A stretch of DNA of 41,191 nucleotides. Origin: JBCDAP01 sp038747915 (GTDB taxonomy: Bacteria; Planctomycetota; Phycisphaerae; Phycisphaerales; UBA1924). Of the stretch, positions 41,160-41,191 are shown piece after piece (position 1 is the stretch's first letter; each line of letters starts with the position of its first letter). Both the position numbers and the translations under genes were made by a program. The notes below the pieces were generated by a model. It was given only the letters and a program-made list of their open reading frames with translations. It was not told the DNA's origin and made no database searches. The stretch spans positions 1 to 41,191 of the forward strand of contig JBCDJJ010000026.1 in assembly GCA_038747915.1 (NCBI GenBank), written 5' to 3'.

Positions 41160-41191
41160 GTGAGGATCGCGAGCCCACACACACCCCCCCC
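41160..41191. other. Low-complexity right end
   Basis: The final bases turn into CACACA and then a run of C, mirroring the degenerate left end. This is probably low-quality end sequence. The 41049-41159 stretch before it holds no gene that I can support. Confidence 0.6.

Overview
The window looks like a piece of a planctomycete genome, most likely of the Phycisphaerae type. The support is high GC (about 65% by eye), dense single-copy bacterial genes, an LpxB homologue indicating a lipid A-type outer membrane, a very large secreted protein with pre-peptidase-like and FG-GAP repeats ending in an EF-hand-like tail, and several proteins with long lineage-specific insertions. The taxonomic placement is inference; there is no rRNA gene to settle it. 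The length (about 41 kb) and the degenerate homopolymer-like bases at both ends fit the complete insert of a fosmid-type clone.

Left part (1-10.7 kb): an asparagine synthase that runs off the left end and carries a membrane-spanning segment between its two domains, preceded on the same strand by an S51 peptidase E-like gene. Then a PP2C-like phosphatase, aspS, lpxB, an AGCS-type Na+/amino-acid symporter with a large hydrophilic insert, an unrecognised protein, and an rsbV-rsbW anti-sigma partner-switch pair.

Middle (10.7-19.7 kb): a long secretin with helical/TPR-like repeats, priA, an M32 carboxypeptidase, and meaB.

Core of interest (18.6-27.7 kb): nearly every part of a succinate-to-propionate module with a sodium pump. 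It contains meaB (mutase chaperone), bioY (biotin uptake, opposite strand), methylmalonyl-CoA epimerase, the carboxyltransferase subunit (mmdA), a small OadG-like membrane subunit, the biotin carrier, the Na+-pumping beta subunit (mmdB), the biotin ligase birA, and a succinate/acetate-type CoA-transferase. There is no biotin carboxylase, so this is a decarboxylase pump and not a propionyl-CoA carboxylase. Methylmalonyl-CoA mutase is not in the window. mmdA is interrupted by an in-frame TAG at a position that is normally lysine, with the rest of the protein intact downstream. Palindromic REP-like elements sit in the gaps on either side of the small subunit genes.

Right part (27.7-41.2 kb): a DUF255/thioredoxin protein fused to a DsbD-N-like domain, a one-TM protein, a short-chain dehydrogenase, the 1456-residue secreted FG-GAP protein, a Ca2+/Na+ antiporter, purB (with a low-GC internal block), a cluster of palindromes, a TerC-family membrane protein and a sugar isomerase/epimerase-like protein. 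No gap between genes exceeds about 260 bases. I saw no tRNA, rRNA, CRISPR array or transposase.
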